Made by a program: the position numbers and the translations under genes
Shown: in pieces, positions 1 through 7,819 of the stretch
Numbering within the stretch: position 1 is the first letter of the stretch
Layout of the letters: each line of letters opens with the position of its first letter
Assembly (NCBI RefSeq): GCF_019423325.1
Contig: NZ_JAHZBQ010000001.1
Coordinates: forward strand, 992,001-1,056,000
DNA length: 64,000 nt
Source: Campylobacter sp.
Lineage (GTDB): Bacteria > Campylobacterota > Campylobacteria > Campylobacterales > Campylobacteraceae
Direction of reading: 5' to 3'
Notes under the pieces: model-generated
The model's database searches: none
Told to the model about the DNA's origin: nothing
The model's input: the letters and a program-made list of their open reading frames with translations, nothing else

Positions 1-2
1 CT

Positions 3-734
3 GCAAGTACGACCGATGCGAATTTCATATCTTTGATAAACGGCTACGTAAATTTTATAGACTACAAAGAAAAAAGCGAGAATCCTATTACAAACGGTAA
101 ATACTTTAGAATTTATCTGGATGACTATACCGCAAAAGAGTGCTTTTTATCAGCCAAGTTAAGCACAAGTGGCTTTTTAAAGAGTATCCCGATAACATAT
201 GAAGAATTAAATATATTTTTTAATCAACTGCAACCAAATCATGAAAGTGATGATAAGATAATCAGAGAGATAAAATCGTTACTTGATGACAGAAACGCCT
301 CGATGATAGATATAAAACCGTCTAAAATATTAAGCTACATAAAATACAATATGAAAGATCTCAAGCAAATTTACAAAGACAAATGCGTAGCTCGCAAAGA
401 AATCAATGAAGATGAGATAGCGCCTATCGAGCTCGTAGCGGAAGATCTATATTATCTCTTAGAACTAAAGCCCGACATAAAACCTAATGTATTGACAGAT
501 ATGTTATATATTGATTTTAACTACGGTGCCGTGATCAAAGATAGATATACCGGTAAAATTCTAGCAGATAACGTATATATGAGCATTGGATACCAAGGGA
601 TAGCGGGTGAAATCATAAGGGCATATGGCGGCAATCCCGGGAGTACAGATTTTTGCGATAGTGGCAGGGAGAAGTATTTGGATATATGTAATCAAAAGAT
701 GATAGAAGAATTCTTCAGAAAGGATAGAAAATGA
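3..734 (+). CDS. C-terminal part of a larger protein cut by the window edge, function unknown
   Basis: The reading frame is open from base 3 with no stop, and the first possible start (TTG at 33) has no ribosome binding site. This is therefore most likely the last ~243 residues of a gene that begins outside the window. The sequence is hydrophilic, rich in Lys, Asp, Ile and Tyr, with no membrane segment. I do not recognise the domain. The gene is AT-rich like everything up to 4.4 kb and is followed, with a 4-base ATGA overlap, by a short RTX-related remnant. By context it may be the variable tip of a large RTX or polymorphic-toxin protein, or a protein of that cassette; that is inference. Confidence 0.6.
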   Translation, partial: ASTTDANFISLINGYVNFIDYKEKSENPITNGKYFRIYLDDYTAKECFLSAKLSTSGFLKSIPITYEELNIFFNQLQPNHESDDKIIREIKSLLDDRNASMIDIKPSKILSYIKYNMKDLKQIYKDKCVARKEINEDEIAPIELVAEDLYYLLELKPDIKPNVLTDMLYIDFNYGAVIKDRYTGKILADNVYMSIGYQGIAGEIIRAYGGNPGSTDFCDSGREKYLDICNQKMIEEFFRKDRK

Positions 735-802
735 GAAAGTTTGAGGCGCTAAAAACATATGCAGAGCTAGCATGGGCGGGGTATAGGGGATTGAACAATT
801 AA
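731..802 (+). pseudogene. 23-codon remnant, possible N-terminus of a large RTX-type gene
   Basis: An ATG overlapping the previous stop (ATGA) opens a 23-codon frame, MRKFEALKTYAELAWAGYRG then LNN and a stop. It resembles the opening of large Campylobacter RTX-like proteins as I remember them. About 80 bases later another frame ends in FANLNLLVA at the 100-bp repeat, the same ending as the orphan protein at 1960-2235. A deletion joining the start of one gene to the end of another would explain this. It could also be a chance small frame. Confidence 0.3.
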
Positions 803-881
803 CAAGCTGTGGTATAAAAAAGACTGCCATGGATTTTGGATTTAACCGAGGGCAATTCAGATCAAACAGATCCAAATATCA

Positions 882-981
882 AATTTGCAAATTTAAATTT
901 ACTTGTTGCTTGAATTCAAAAGCAATAGCAAGTTTAAATTTGTGAATTCATAAAATTCAGTATCAAACGATACTGACCGAG
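882..981 (+). repeat. 100-bp direct repeat, copy 1
   Basis: This segment matches 2204-2303 with three substitutions and no indels (97 of 100). It starts inside coding sequence for the tail FANLNLLVA plus stop and ends just after an 8-bp stem-loop at 957-976 (TCAGTATC, loop AAAC, GATACTGA). It therefore carries the 3' end of an RTX-type gene together with a terminator-like hairpin. The spacer from 803 to 1022 contains no other gene that I can support. Confidence 0.9.
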
Positions 982-1022
982 TTTAAATTCGCAAGTTAAA
1001 CTTTGAATTTGAAAGGAAAAAT

Positions 1023-1973
1023 ATGAAAAAATTATTTAAAATTTTATTTATAATCTTTATTTTGTGTCTTATTATTTCATTTACTTATCAACTTTATAAA
1101 GACGACAAAAGGCATACTGCCGAGTTAGAAGCTATGTTTGACAAATACGATAAAGTAAAATATTTGGAAAACAAGATAGATTTTAAAACAGCAACCGAGC
1201 ATGAAAAAATTAATTTTTATATAAAAGATTTTCTACAAAAAATTCACTATTTAGACAATTATCCAGCAAAAGATATAAAAAAGATGAAAAATATCCATAG
1301 AGATATAAATGACTTTGCTGAAATAAGATTTTATTTTTGCAATGGAGACAAATACCCTGATGACAAATGCGAATTTTTCAAGCTTGATAAAAGATTAAAT
1401 TTAGAATATTTACTAAATTTAGGTTCTAAAATTTGTAATGCCGACACGCCTATGCAAAACGCACAAGAGATAATTGATAATGATGAAATTTTAAAAATAG
1501 AACCTTTTTATCCATTCAATGAAAAATACATTATTGATGAAAATGGTAAATTTTTGGAAAATTTAGTTTATATTGGCGAAAATAAGCATATACTTTTTTC
1601 AGATTTTGTATTTATAAATAAAAAAGTCTTAAAATATCACGATACAAAAAACGACATAGTCATTGTATCAAATATTATGTTTTCTTGGCTTTTAGCAAAT
1701 GTTATTGTCAATAAAGAAATATCAGAATTTTGCGTTACCCATAATCTACTGACAACTAACAAAAAAAGATTTTTTGAAAAAACATATGGGAGAGAATATT
1801 ATTTTAAATATATTCCTACTAATAGACCTACGCTCCAAAATATCGTTTTTAATGATTTTTCATATAATGGCGATTACTATTATAATGCGATTTTAGAGCA
1901 ATACCAAACTTTAAAAAACAACAATTTCAATAAAAATCTAAATTTACAAGGAGGCGGCAATGCCAAAAATTGA
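1023..1973 (+). CDS. Membrane-anchored protein of unknown function
   Basis: A 316-residue protein with one N-terminal hydrophobic helix (about residues 5-24, MKKLFKILFIIFILCLIISF) followed by a long hydrophilic, Lys/Asn/Tyr-rich domain. This predicts an inner-membrane anchor with a periplasmic body. Start ATG follows GAAAGGAAAAAT. It is very AT-rich, unlike the chromosome backbone to the right. Its last codons overlap the next gene (1960), whose own AAGGAGG ribosome site lies inside it, so the two are co-translated. I do not recognise the family. Its place between two RTX-tail repeats suggests an accessory or immunity-type protein of a toxin cassette, which is inference only. Confidence 0.7.
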   Translation: MKKLFKILFIIFILCLIISFTYQLYKDDKRHTAELEAMFDKYDKVKYLENKIDFKTATEHEKINFYIKDFLQKIHYLDNYPAKDIKKMKNIHRDINDFAEIRFYFCNGDKYPDDKCEFFKLDKRLNLEYLLNLGSKICNADTPMQNAQEIIDNDEILKIEPFYPFNEKYIIDENGKFLENLVYIGENKHILFSDFVFINKKVLKYHDTKNDIVIVSNIMFSWLLANVIVNKEISEFCVTHNLLTTNKKRFFEKTYGREYYFKYIPTNRPTLQNIVFNDFSYNGDYYYNAILEQYQTLKNNNFNKNLNLQGGGNAKN

Positions 1974-2235
1974 CTTAAACAGTGACGGAGTAAAAACAAT
2001 ATCAAGAAAAAACGGTAAAACATACTTCGACCTAGATAATAACAAATTCGCAGAAAATACCTCTTGGATAGATAAAAATGACGGAATTTTAATCAATAAA
2101 ACTTTAATCACAAATAGCATAACAAACGGAAGCGAACTATTTGGAAATCATACTTTACTAAGAGATGGAAGCTTAGCTAATAACGGCTTTGAGGCCCTAA
2201 AAGAATTTGCAAATTTAAATTTACTTGTTGCTTGA
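1960..2235 (+). CDS. Orphan RTX/hemolysin-type C-terminal fragment
   Basis: A 91-residue protein made entirely of a segment normally found inside large RTX-type proteins: a DLNSDGV start, YFDLDNNKFAE, WIDKNDGIL, NGSELFGNHTLL and NGFEALKEFAN. In full-length relatives this Asp/Asn-rich segment is one part of proteins of hundreds to thousands of residues. Here it has its own start with a strong AAGGAGG site and stops after FANLNLLVA inside the 100-bp repeat. It is either a truncated remnant or a free-standing cassette for recombination into a larger toxin. There is no signal peptide. Confidence 0.7.
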   Translation: MPKIDLNSDGVKTISRKNGKTYFDLDNNKFAENTSWIDKNDGILINKTLITNSITNGSELFGNHTLLRDGSLANNGFEALKEFANLNLLVA

Positions 2236-2303
2236 ATTTAAAAGCAATAGCGAGTTTAAATTTGTAAATTCATAAAATTCAGTATCAAACGATACTGACC
2301 GAG
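2204..2303 (+). repeat. 100-bp direct repeat, copy 2
   Basis: Second copy of the 882-981 repeat, 1322 bases downstream and 97 percent identical. It contains the end of the 1960-2235 gene, including its stop codon, and the same hairpin at 2279-2298. Recombination between the two copies would delete the 1023-1973 and 1960-2235 genes cleanly. Confidence 0.9.
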
Positions 2304-2341
2304 ATTGAATTTACTAGGAAATTTTATAAAAAGGATCAAAT

Positions 2342-3046
2342 TTGGTAAACGATGTTTTTAATAAAAACAAAAATTTAAGGGATTATGATAAAGAGCCGAT
2401 TATTATAAAAGATTACAAACCACAAGTAAATTTGATTGGTATATTTTTAATGATTTTAGCTTTTATTATTTTGTGTATCGCAAAACCAGAAAAAGTCAAT
2501 GGTTTTAAGATTTTATCTCTTATGGTAGCAATTCCTTACATTATGAAATTTTTGGGCAAAAATTATTTTATTCTGAAAAATGAAATGATAAGCCAAATTA
2601 AAAATGATAAATCTTTTGATTTTATGCAAGTAAAAAATATTAAAAATGTTAAATTTAGCGTTGATTTTAGAGATGGAAGCGAACAAATTTCACTAGTTGC
2701 CAAAATTTTACTTTTGATTATTATTTCTACATACATATACGCAATTTTTGCATTTAATGAGCCTATCATTTTGTTTTTTATTTTTGCACTTATCGTTGTA
2801 TTTTATACAATTCCAAAAATCATAACTCATACAATAAATGGTGGCAAAATCAATGATAGCGTTTATGATTGTCTTACCATTTACAGCAAAAATGGAAAAG
2901 TGATGAATATTATGATTTGCAACGACAAAGAATTTAAAGAATTTAAAAAATACTTTTTAGAAAATGTGAAATTAAATATTTCAAATGCTAAAACTAGCTT
3001 TGGAATTTTTGATAAAAATTTTTATAACACAAGGAGCGAACGATGA
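2342..3046 (+). CDS. Membrane protein of unknown function
   Basis: A 234-residue protein with a TTG start preceded by AAAAAGGATCAAA. Hydrophobic stretches lie near residues 31-60 (a pair of segments) and around 120-160 (a hairpin of two segments), with charged stretches between and a soluble C-terminus. This two-hairpin layout resembles small membrane proteins found beside toxins, but no family is recognisable. The stop overlaps the next start by four bases (ATGA), coupling it to the RTX-repeat protein downstream. The very AT-rich composition fits the rest of the island. Confidence 0.7.
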   Translation: MVNDVFNKNKNLRDYDKEPIIIKDYKPQVNLIGIFLMILAFIILCIAKPEKVNGFKILSLMVAIPYIMKFLGKNYFILKNEMISQIKNDKSFDFMQVKNIKNVKFSVDFRDGSEQISLVAKILLLIIISTYIYAIFAFNEPIILFFIFALIVVFYTIPKIITHTINGGKINDSVYDCLTIYSKNGKVMNIMICNDKEFKEFKKYFLENVKLNISNAKTSFGIFDKNFYNTRSER

Positions 3047-4149
3047 ATTCAACAGGTAGCAGAGAAGCGAAAGCAAGAGTTGCTTTGGATAAAGCTGAAA
3101 AAATTATTATTGAAAAATTTACTAAATTCAATCTTTCTGAAAATAGTAAAGATAATTTAAAAAATATTCGTAAAATGTGGAATAGTGCAAGCAGTGGTTA
3201 TAGTATTGCTGAAAATTTCACTGATATACCCGAGAAAATTTTAAAAAGCAAAGCTAGGGCTATTGTTTTGTTTGTAGAAACCGCAGCAGGAAATGTGTTA
3301 ATTGATAGCACTATGGGTGAAAGTAAAATGAAACAAATGGTTGGGGCGTTAGGAGATGCAATTATTGCTGGTGCGGCATTATTGACACCGCAAGGTTGGA
3401 TAATTACTGGTGCAAATTTGGCATTATCTCTTGTTGATTGGGATTTGGGAAGTATATTTAAGAAAATATATGGAGAAGATAACGATAATATAAATATTAC
3501 TTCAAATGGCTTTATAGAAGTTAGGAATAATGATGGTTCTATTTATACAAGACCATTATCGGCACAAGCTAGAAAAATTTTAAACATTAATGGTGAGCCA
3601 AGTGGTTCTATATTTGGCGACAGGAAAGGCGATGTATTGTTCGGCAGTAGTGGAGATGACTTGCTTCAAGGCAGAAGCGGAAACGATTTGCTTCTTGGGG
3701 GAGCCGGCTATGATACATACTTTGCCGACGGCAAAGACACCATAAAAGACTCTGACGGCAAAGGACAAGTATATTTTCATGGTCGCAAACTAACTGACGG
3801 CACTCAAATAGAAAAAGGCTCAAACATATATAAAACAAAAGACAATATAAAATATGAATTAATTGATAATAAGCTTATAGTAAATGATAGCCTTATTATA
3901 GAAGACTTTAATCCATACCAAGAGTGTCTTGACATAACCCTACACAAAGCATATGAGATAGCAGTAAATGTATCAAATGCAAATGCGGTAGAAAAAGCAG
4001 GAAAGATGAATTTTACAATCTCGCTTAGTAGAGAGTTAAAAGAAGGTGAATTTGTAAAAGTAACCATACCTGCCATAAACGGCAATGAAGCAAAAACTTA
4101 TATGTTTATGCACCATAGCAACCCAAACTATACGCTAGGAGCAGCATAG
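3043..4149 (+). CDS. Short RTX (hemolysin-type calcium-binding repeat) protein
   Basis: A 368-residue protein. Residues ~90-145 form a Gly/Ala-rich hydrophobic block (GALGDAIIAGAALL and following), as in the membrane-active part of RTX proteins. Residues ~185-235 carry calcium-binding nonapeptide repeats (FGDRKGDVLFG, GSSGDDLLQG, GRSGNDLLLGGAGYDTYF). The C-terminus after ~residue 305 resembles the first part of a Calx-beta fold and stops abruptly, so the protein looks truncated compared with large RTX adhesins or toxins. Secretion would require a type I exporter, which is not in the window. It is coupled to the 2342 gene by a 4-base overlap. Confidence 0.75.
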   Translation: MNSTGSREAKARVALDKAEKIIIEKFTKFNLSENSKDNLKNIRKMWNSASSGYSIAENFTDIPEKILKSKARAIVLFVETAAGNVLIDSTMGESKMKQMVGALGDAIIAGAALLTPQGWIITGANLALSLVDWDLGSIFKKIYGEDNDNINITSNGFIEVRNNDGSIYTRPLSAQARKILNINGEPSGSIFGDRKGDVLFGSSGDDLLQGRSGNDLLLGGAGYDTYFADGKDTIKDSDGKGQVYFHGRKLTDGTQIEKGSNIYKTKDNIKYELIDNKLIVNDSLIIEDFNPYQECLDITLHKAYEIAVNVSNANAVEKAGKMNFTISLSRELKEGEFVKVTIPAINGNEAKTYMFMHHSNPNYTLGAA

Positions 4150-4453
4150 AGCATGTATTTACTGGTAGCACAAATTATGAATATTAACAATATTCTAGCC
4201 CCTTCGAATGTTATTTCGTCGGCATTACCTAGGGCCTTGATTAACTTGCCGCCTTGCGTATAGTGATAATGTCTATGTATTTTAACCGTTCCGTCTCTAG
4301 CTAGCGAGCTATAAAAAATTTAACGGCTATGAAATCGTCTAAAACTTCGACCATAGTGCGCTTATATTGCGGCAAAATAAAATTCCTGACTACTTTGTCG
4401 GGGTCTGATTTGAAAATTGGATTATCCTTAATTTTGGTAAAAACTTCTGTCAT
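4128..4453 (-). pseudogene. Frameshifted small gene, function unknown
   Basis: On the minus strand an ATG at 4453, behind AAAGGAAGAAAG, opens a 50-codon frame (MTEVFTKIKDNPIFKSDPDK...) that ends at a TAG (4303-4301). A second frame overlapping this point (…ARDGTVKIHRHYHYTQGGK…) stays open for 57 more codons to a TAG at 4130-4128. One frameshift would give a single ~105-residue protein. It overlaps the end of the RTX-repeat gene on the other strand by 22 bases. No family is recognised; a decayed cargo gene of the island is likely. Confidence 0.4.
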
Positions 4454-4690
4454 CTTTCTTCCTTTGTATAGTAATTTTAGGCAGATTATAGAATTTCCTC
4501 AAAGGATTAACAAGGCGGGAGCGTAGAAAAAGCTACTATACAATTTTTTAATATACAGTAGTTTTTCTTAAAATATATGTATCAATCGGCAGTTCTAAGT
4601 ATTAAAAATTTTTTAAGAGTAATTTTAAGATTCCCAAAAATAGGGCTTTTAAAAAATTCAAAAAACTAAAAAATAGGGGAAATTCTGATA
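4454..4690. other. AT-rich spacer without a gene
   Basis: No supported gene. The sequence is strongly AT-rich with runs of A and T. It separates the island debris from the tRNA-Leu gene. I see no tRNA-derived direct repeat here that would mark an attachment site. Confidence 0.5.
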
Positions 4691-4692
4691 GA

Positions 4693-4777
4693 TGGTGCGA
4701 CCGACGAGACTTGAACTCGTACACCTTGCGGCACTACCCCCTCAAGATAGCGTGTCTACCAATTCCACCACGGTCGC
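4693..4777 (-). tRNA. tRNA-Leu (anticodon GAG)
   Basis: The minus strand folds as a class II tRNA. The acceptor stem GCGACCG pairs with CGGTCGC, the D-arm contains GTGGAATTGGTAGACACG, and the anticodon stem CTATC/GGTAG encloses loop TTGAGGG (anticodon GAG). There is a long variable arm (TGCCGCAAGGTG), a T-arm GAGTTCAAGTCTC and an encoded CCA. The 85-nt length is normal for tRNA-Leu. It lies exactly between the AT-rich RTX island and the housekeeping backbone, a common border for acquired DNA. Confidence 0.95.
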
Positions 4778-4823
4778 ATAAATTTTTAAAGCTTGATATT
4801 AAGCCTTGAGTTATATAAGTTTA

Positions 4824-4843
4824 AAGCCCGATTTCTCGGGCTT
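4824..4843 (-). terminator. Intrinsic terminator after atpE
   Basis: A perfect 7-bp stem AAGCCCG/CGGGCTT with a 6-base loop starts 4 bases after the atpE stop. On the minus strand it is followed by a T-containing tract (TAAACTTATATAA). The position and GC-rich stem fit termination of atpE before the tRNA. Confidence 0.7.
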
Positions 4844-4847
4844 ATGA

Positions 4848-5186
4848 TTAATTTGCAGCAGCCTTTAAGCCTTCTGTCAAAAAAGGGTTTGCAAAAAGCA
4901 AGACGAATGAAACAACCAACGCATAGATAACCTGCGCTTCGATCATCGCAAGCGAGATATACATCGTAGTCGATAGTTTGCTAGCTACGCTTGGGTTTCT
5001 AGCGATACCGTTAAGCGTCGCGCTAGCGGCATTTCCCATACCTAACGCGCCACCCAAAGCGGCTAGACCTAAAACGACCGCAACGGTAATTGCAGAAAAA
5101 GAAACGATCTGAGTGTAAGCACTTAGCTGCTCGCTAGCGAAAGCCGCGCCGCAAAGCGCAAATAACAATACAAGAACTTTTTTCAT
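4848..5186 (-). CDS. atpE: ATP synthase F0 subunit c
   Basis: A 112-residue membrane rotor subunit of the F1F0 ATP synthase. It has an N-terminal signal-like segment (MKKVLVLLFALCGAAFA), then two transmembrane helices joined by the polar loop with ARNP. The Gly-rich helix AALGGALGMGNAA comes first and the ion-binding helix (SLAMIEAQVIYALV, with the essential Glu) second. The longer signal-bearing form is typical of Campylobacter. I chose the ATG at 5186 because GGAG lies 5 bases upstream; the ATG at 5198 contains that site and has none of its own. It is encoded away from other atp genes and has its own terminator. Confidence 0.95.
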   Translation of the reverse strand: MKKVLVLLFALCGAAFASEQLSAYTQIVSFSAITVAVVLGLAALGGALGMGNAASATLNGIARNPSVASKLSTTMYISLAMIEAQVIYALVVSFVLLFANPFLTEGLKAAAN

Positions 5187-5294
5187 AAAAGTCTCCATAA
5201 ATAAATTTTAAAACGAGTTTCGGCTCAATACCCCCTACTCCAACGTTTTAAGTGTGAAATATTATTAAAATTTTGCTTTTGATTTGTTTAATCT

Positions 5295-5328
5295 GGCGGA
5301 ATTTGCGTTAAATTTAACAAATCCCGCC
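5295..5328 (-). terminator. Stem-loop downstream of leuA
   Basis: An 11-bp inverted repeat with one mismatch (GGCGGAATTTG and CAAATCCCGCC) surrounds an inner palindrome GTTAAATTTAAC, 16 bases past the leuA stop. The T tract is weak, so termination is likely but not certain. The rest of the 5187-5343 spacer must hold the atpE promoter; TAATAT about 85 bases upstream of the start is a possible -10. Confidence 0.45.
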
Positions 5329-5343
5329 GAGCACGCCGACATC

Positions 5344-6858
5344 TTAGCGCTTAGCGTCCAGATATGTATTTAGCGCCGCAACGTAGGCCTTTGCGGATGC
5401 TAGCATCGTATCTACGTCAAGTCCTCTGCCGATGATGGCGCCCTCATCTTTAAATTCCACCTTGACGGTTACTTTCGCCAGCGCGTCTTTGCCCTGCGAA
5501 ACCGCTTTTACTTGGTATTCTTTCAGGCTACCGCTGATGCCGCTAATGCGGTCTATCGCCTTAAATATCGCATCCACGCCGCCGTTTCCAAGCGCGCTAT
5601 CGCTTAAAATTTCATCCTTATACCTTAGCGTAAGCGCTGTGCTAGCGTGTCCTTTATTGCAGCTATTGGAGCTTAAAACTAGCACTTCATAGGTCTTTTC
5701 GGCTCCCACGAACTCGTCGTTTACGAGCTCTCTAATATCCTCGTCGAAAACGTCCTTTTTGCTATCTGCAAGCGCTTTAAATTTATTAAACGCGATCTCA
5801 ATCTGCTCGTTACTAAGCTCATAGCCCAAAGATACCAGCTTGTCTTTGAAGGCATGGCGGCCGCTGTGCTTGCCCAGAACGAGCGAGTTTTTATCAAGCC
5901 CGATATCCTCGGCGTGCATGATCTCGTAAGTTTCTTTGTGTTTTAGCACGCCGTCTTGGTGAATGCCGCTTTCATGCGCGAAGGCGTTTTTGCCCACGAT
6001 CGCTTTATTAGGCTGCGGCTCGATGCCGGTAATGCTCGCGACTAGGCGGCTGGATAGGTAAATTTCTTTCAAATTTATATCGGTATAAAGCGGCGCAAAT
6101 TTATCCCTGCGCGTCTTGATCGCCATTACGATCTCCTCCAGCGCCGCGTTGCCCGCGCGCTCGCCGATACCGTTTATCGTGCACTCGACCTGTCTGGCTC
6201 CTACCAAGATAGCGGCTAAGGAATTTACGGTAGCCATTCCCAAGTCGTTGTGATTGTGCACGGAAACTACGGCGCGCTCGCCGATAAGCTTAACGATTTC
6301 ACCTATTCGGGCGGTGATCTCGTCAGGATAGAGATAGCCCACCGTATCGGGGATATTTATGGTGGAGGCCCCTGCGCTTATCGCGGCGTCGCAGATCTCT
6401 TTTAAAAAACCCATATCGCTTCTACACGCATCCTCGCAGCTAAACTCCACGTCCTCGCATAGACTTTTAGCGTATTGCACAGACTCTACGGCGCGCTTTA
6501 TGACCTCTTGCGGCTGCATTTTGAGTTTAAATTCCATATGGATAGGGCTTGTAGCGATAAAAGTATGGATACGCCCAAGCTTCGCGCCCTTTATCGCTTC
6601 GCCCGCAGCCTTGATATCTTTTTCTAAAGCGCGTGCAAGCGAACAGACGCGAGCCTTGCTAACGGCGCCGGCGATCTTTTCTATAGCGTCAAAGTCCCCG
6701 GGGCTCGCCGCCGCAAAACCCGCCTCGATAACATCTACGCCCAGCTTTTCAAGCTGTAACGCAAGATGGATCTTTTCGTCCGTATTCATCGACGCTCCCG
6801 GGCTTTGCTCGCCGTCACGAAGCGTCGTATCGAAGATTATAATTTTATTTTTGTCCAT
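5344..6858 (-). CDS. leuA: 2-isopropylmalate synthase
   Basis: Catalyses the first committed step of leucine synthesis, condensing acetyl-CoA with 2-ketoisovalerate. The protein is 504 residues from the ATG at 6858, which has AAAGGA 7 bases upstream; the longer frame to 6891 lacks a site. The TIM-barrel domain opens with DTTLRDGEQSPGASM (catalytic Arg, metal Asp), has the metal-binding VSVHNHNDLGMA, and the SGIHQDG segment. The C-terminal regulatory (LeuA dimer) domain is complete, ending after EGAIIGRGLDVDTMLASAKA, so leucine feedback inhibition is expected. This and the full length argue against citramalate or homocitrate synthase. It follows pssA by about 85 bases. Confidence 0.95.
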   Translation of the reverse strand: MDKNKIIIFDTTLRDGEQSPGASMNTDEKIHLALQLEKLGVDVIEAGFAAASPGDFDAIEKIAGAVSKARVCSLARALEKDIKAAGEAIKGAKLGRIHTFIATSPIHMEFKLKMQPQEVIKRAVESVQYAKSLCEDVEFSCEDACRSDMGFLKEICDAAISAGASTINIPDTVGYLYPDEITARIGEIVKLIGERAVVSVHNHNDLGMATVNSLAAILVGARQVECTINGIGERAGNAALEEIVMAIKTRRDKFAPLYTDINLKEIYLSSRLVASITGIEPQPNKAIVGKNAFAHESGIHQDGVLKHKETYEIMHAEDIGLDKNSLVLGKHSGRHAFKDKLVSLGYELSNEQIEIAFNKFKALADSKKDVFDEDIRELVNDEFVGAEKTYEVLVLSSNSCNKGHASTALTLRYKDEILSDSALGNGGVDAIFKAIDRISGISGSLKEYQVKAVSQGKDALAKVTVKVEFKDEGAIIGRGLDVDTMLASAKAYVAALNTYLDAKR

Positions 6859-6942
6859 TGCTTGTCCTTTCAAATCGTTAAAATTTGGCAAAATTATAGC
6901 CGCGCAAACTTAAAACAATCGCGGCGATAAAAATATTTGAGA

Positions 6943-7692
6943 TTATTTCGCCGTTTCCTCGGGTTTGTCTTTTTTATGAAATTTAGCCGCACTTAAATTT
7001 AAAGCTCCGCGAACCAAACCGTAAACGATATAAACCAAAGTGAGCACCGCCGGAAATTCCAGCCTGAAAAGATATAAAAGCGAGAAAAATACGACGATTA
7101 GAAGCACTAAAATTTTAATCGCGTTGGGGCGCTTTAGGCTGATCTTTTTAAAGCTCGGAAAGCGGATGTTACTTACCATCAAAAACGACAGTGCCGCCAT
7201 TGCGATGATTAAAAATACGCCAAATCCTTTGGAGAGCTCATATTTTAGATAAATTCCGATCCAAAACGCCATCGTAATCGCCGCCGTCGGAATCGGTAGC
7301 CCGATAAAAACGCTAGGCTCGTAGGTGCCCGTAGTGACGTTGAATCGCGCCAGCCTGATCGCGCCGAAAACCACGTAAAGCGCGGCTATGAGCGAGCCGA
7401 CCTTACCGTAATCGTGCCCGACCGCGCAGTAAAATAGCAGCGCCGGCGCTACGCCGAAAGCAACGATATCCGCAAGGCTATCGAACTCCACGCCGAATTT
7501 CGACGTCGCATGCGTTAGCCTCGCCACGCGGCCGTCAAGCCCGTCGCAGATCAAGGATAAAATGATATAAAAGATCGCGGCGCTGAAGTTGCCCTTGATA
7601 GTAGAAATTATGCTGATAACCGCCAAAAAAGCACTTGCCGCCGTGAAAAAATTCGGCAATATGTAGATTAATTTTCCCTTTTCCTCTTCCAT
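6943..7692 (-). CDS. pssA: CDP-diacylglycerol-serine O-phosphatidyltransferase
   Basis: A 249-residue integral membrane enzyme that makes phosphatidylserine from CDP-diacylglycerol and serine, the precursor of phosphatidylethanolamine. The CDP-alcohol phosphotransferase signature is intact: DGLDGRVAR, then GVEFDSLAD, giving the four metal-binding Asp residues. About seven to eight hydrophobic helices are present, and the C-terminal 20 residues are charged and cytosolic. Its position between ftsH and leuA is common in Campylobacter. A ~125-base gap separates it from ftsH, so it may have its own promoter. Confidence 0.92.
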   Translation of the reverse strand: MEEEKGKLIYILPNFFTAASAFLAVISIISTIKGNFSAAIFYIILSLICDGLDGRVARLTHATSKFGVEFDSLADIVAFGVAPALLFYCAVGHDYGKVGSLIAALYVVFGAIRLARFNVTTGTYEPSVFIGLPIPTAAITMAFWIGIYLKYELSKGFGVFLIIAMAALSFLMVSNIRFPSFKKISLKRPNAIKILVLLIVVFFSLLYLFRLEFPAVLTLVYIVYGLVRGALNLSAAKFHKKDKPEETAK

Positions 7693-7819
7693 CTCTTACT
7701 CTTTAAAATTTTATTTTTACACCGCTTTTCATTCGGTGCCGCGGATCACGCGTAAAGCATTTTAGCGCGACCTTCTTAAAATTTAGCGCTAAGTTCTTGC
7801 CCTGCGCGAGGCTTTAAAT

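Noticed and set aside
4329..4526. 65-codon plus-strand frame in the island
   Set aside because: It mirrors the minus-strand pseudogene, which has a better start and ribosome site; the plus frame has none.
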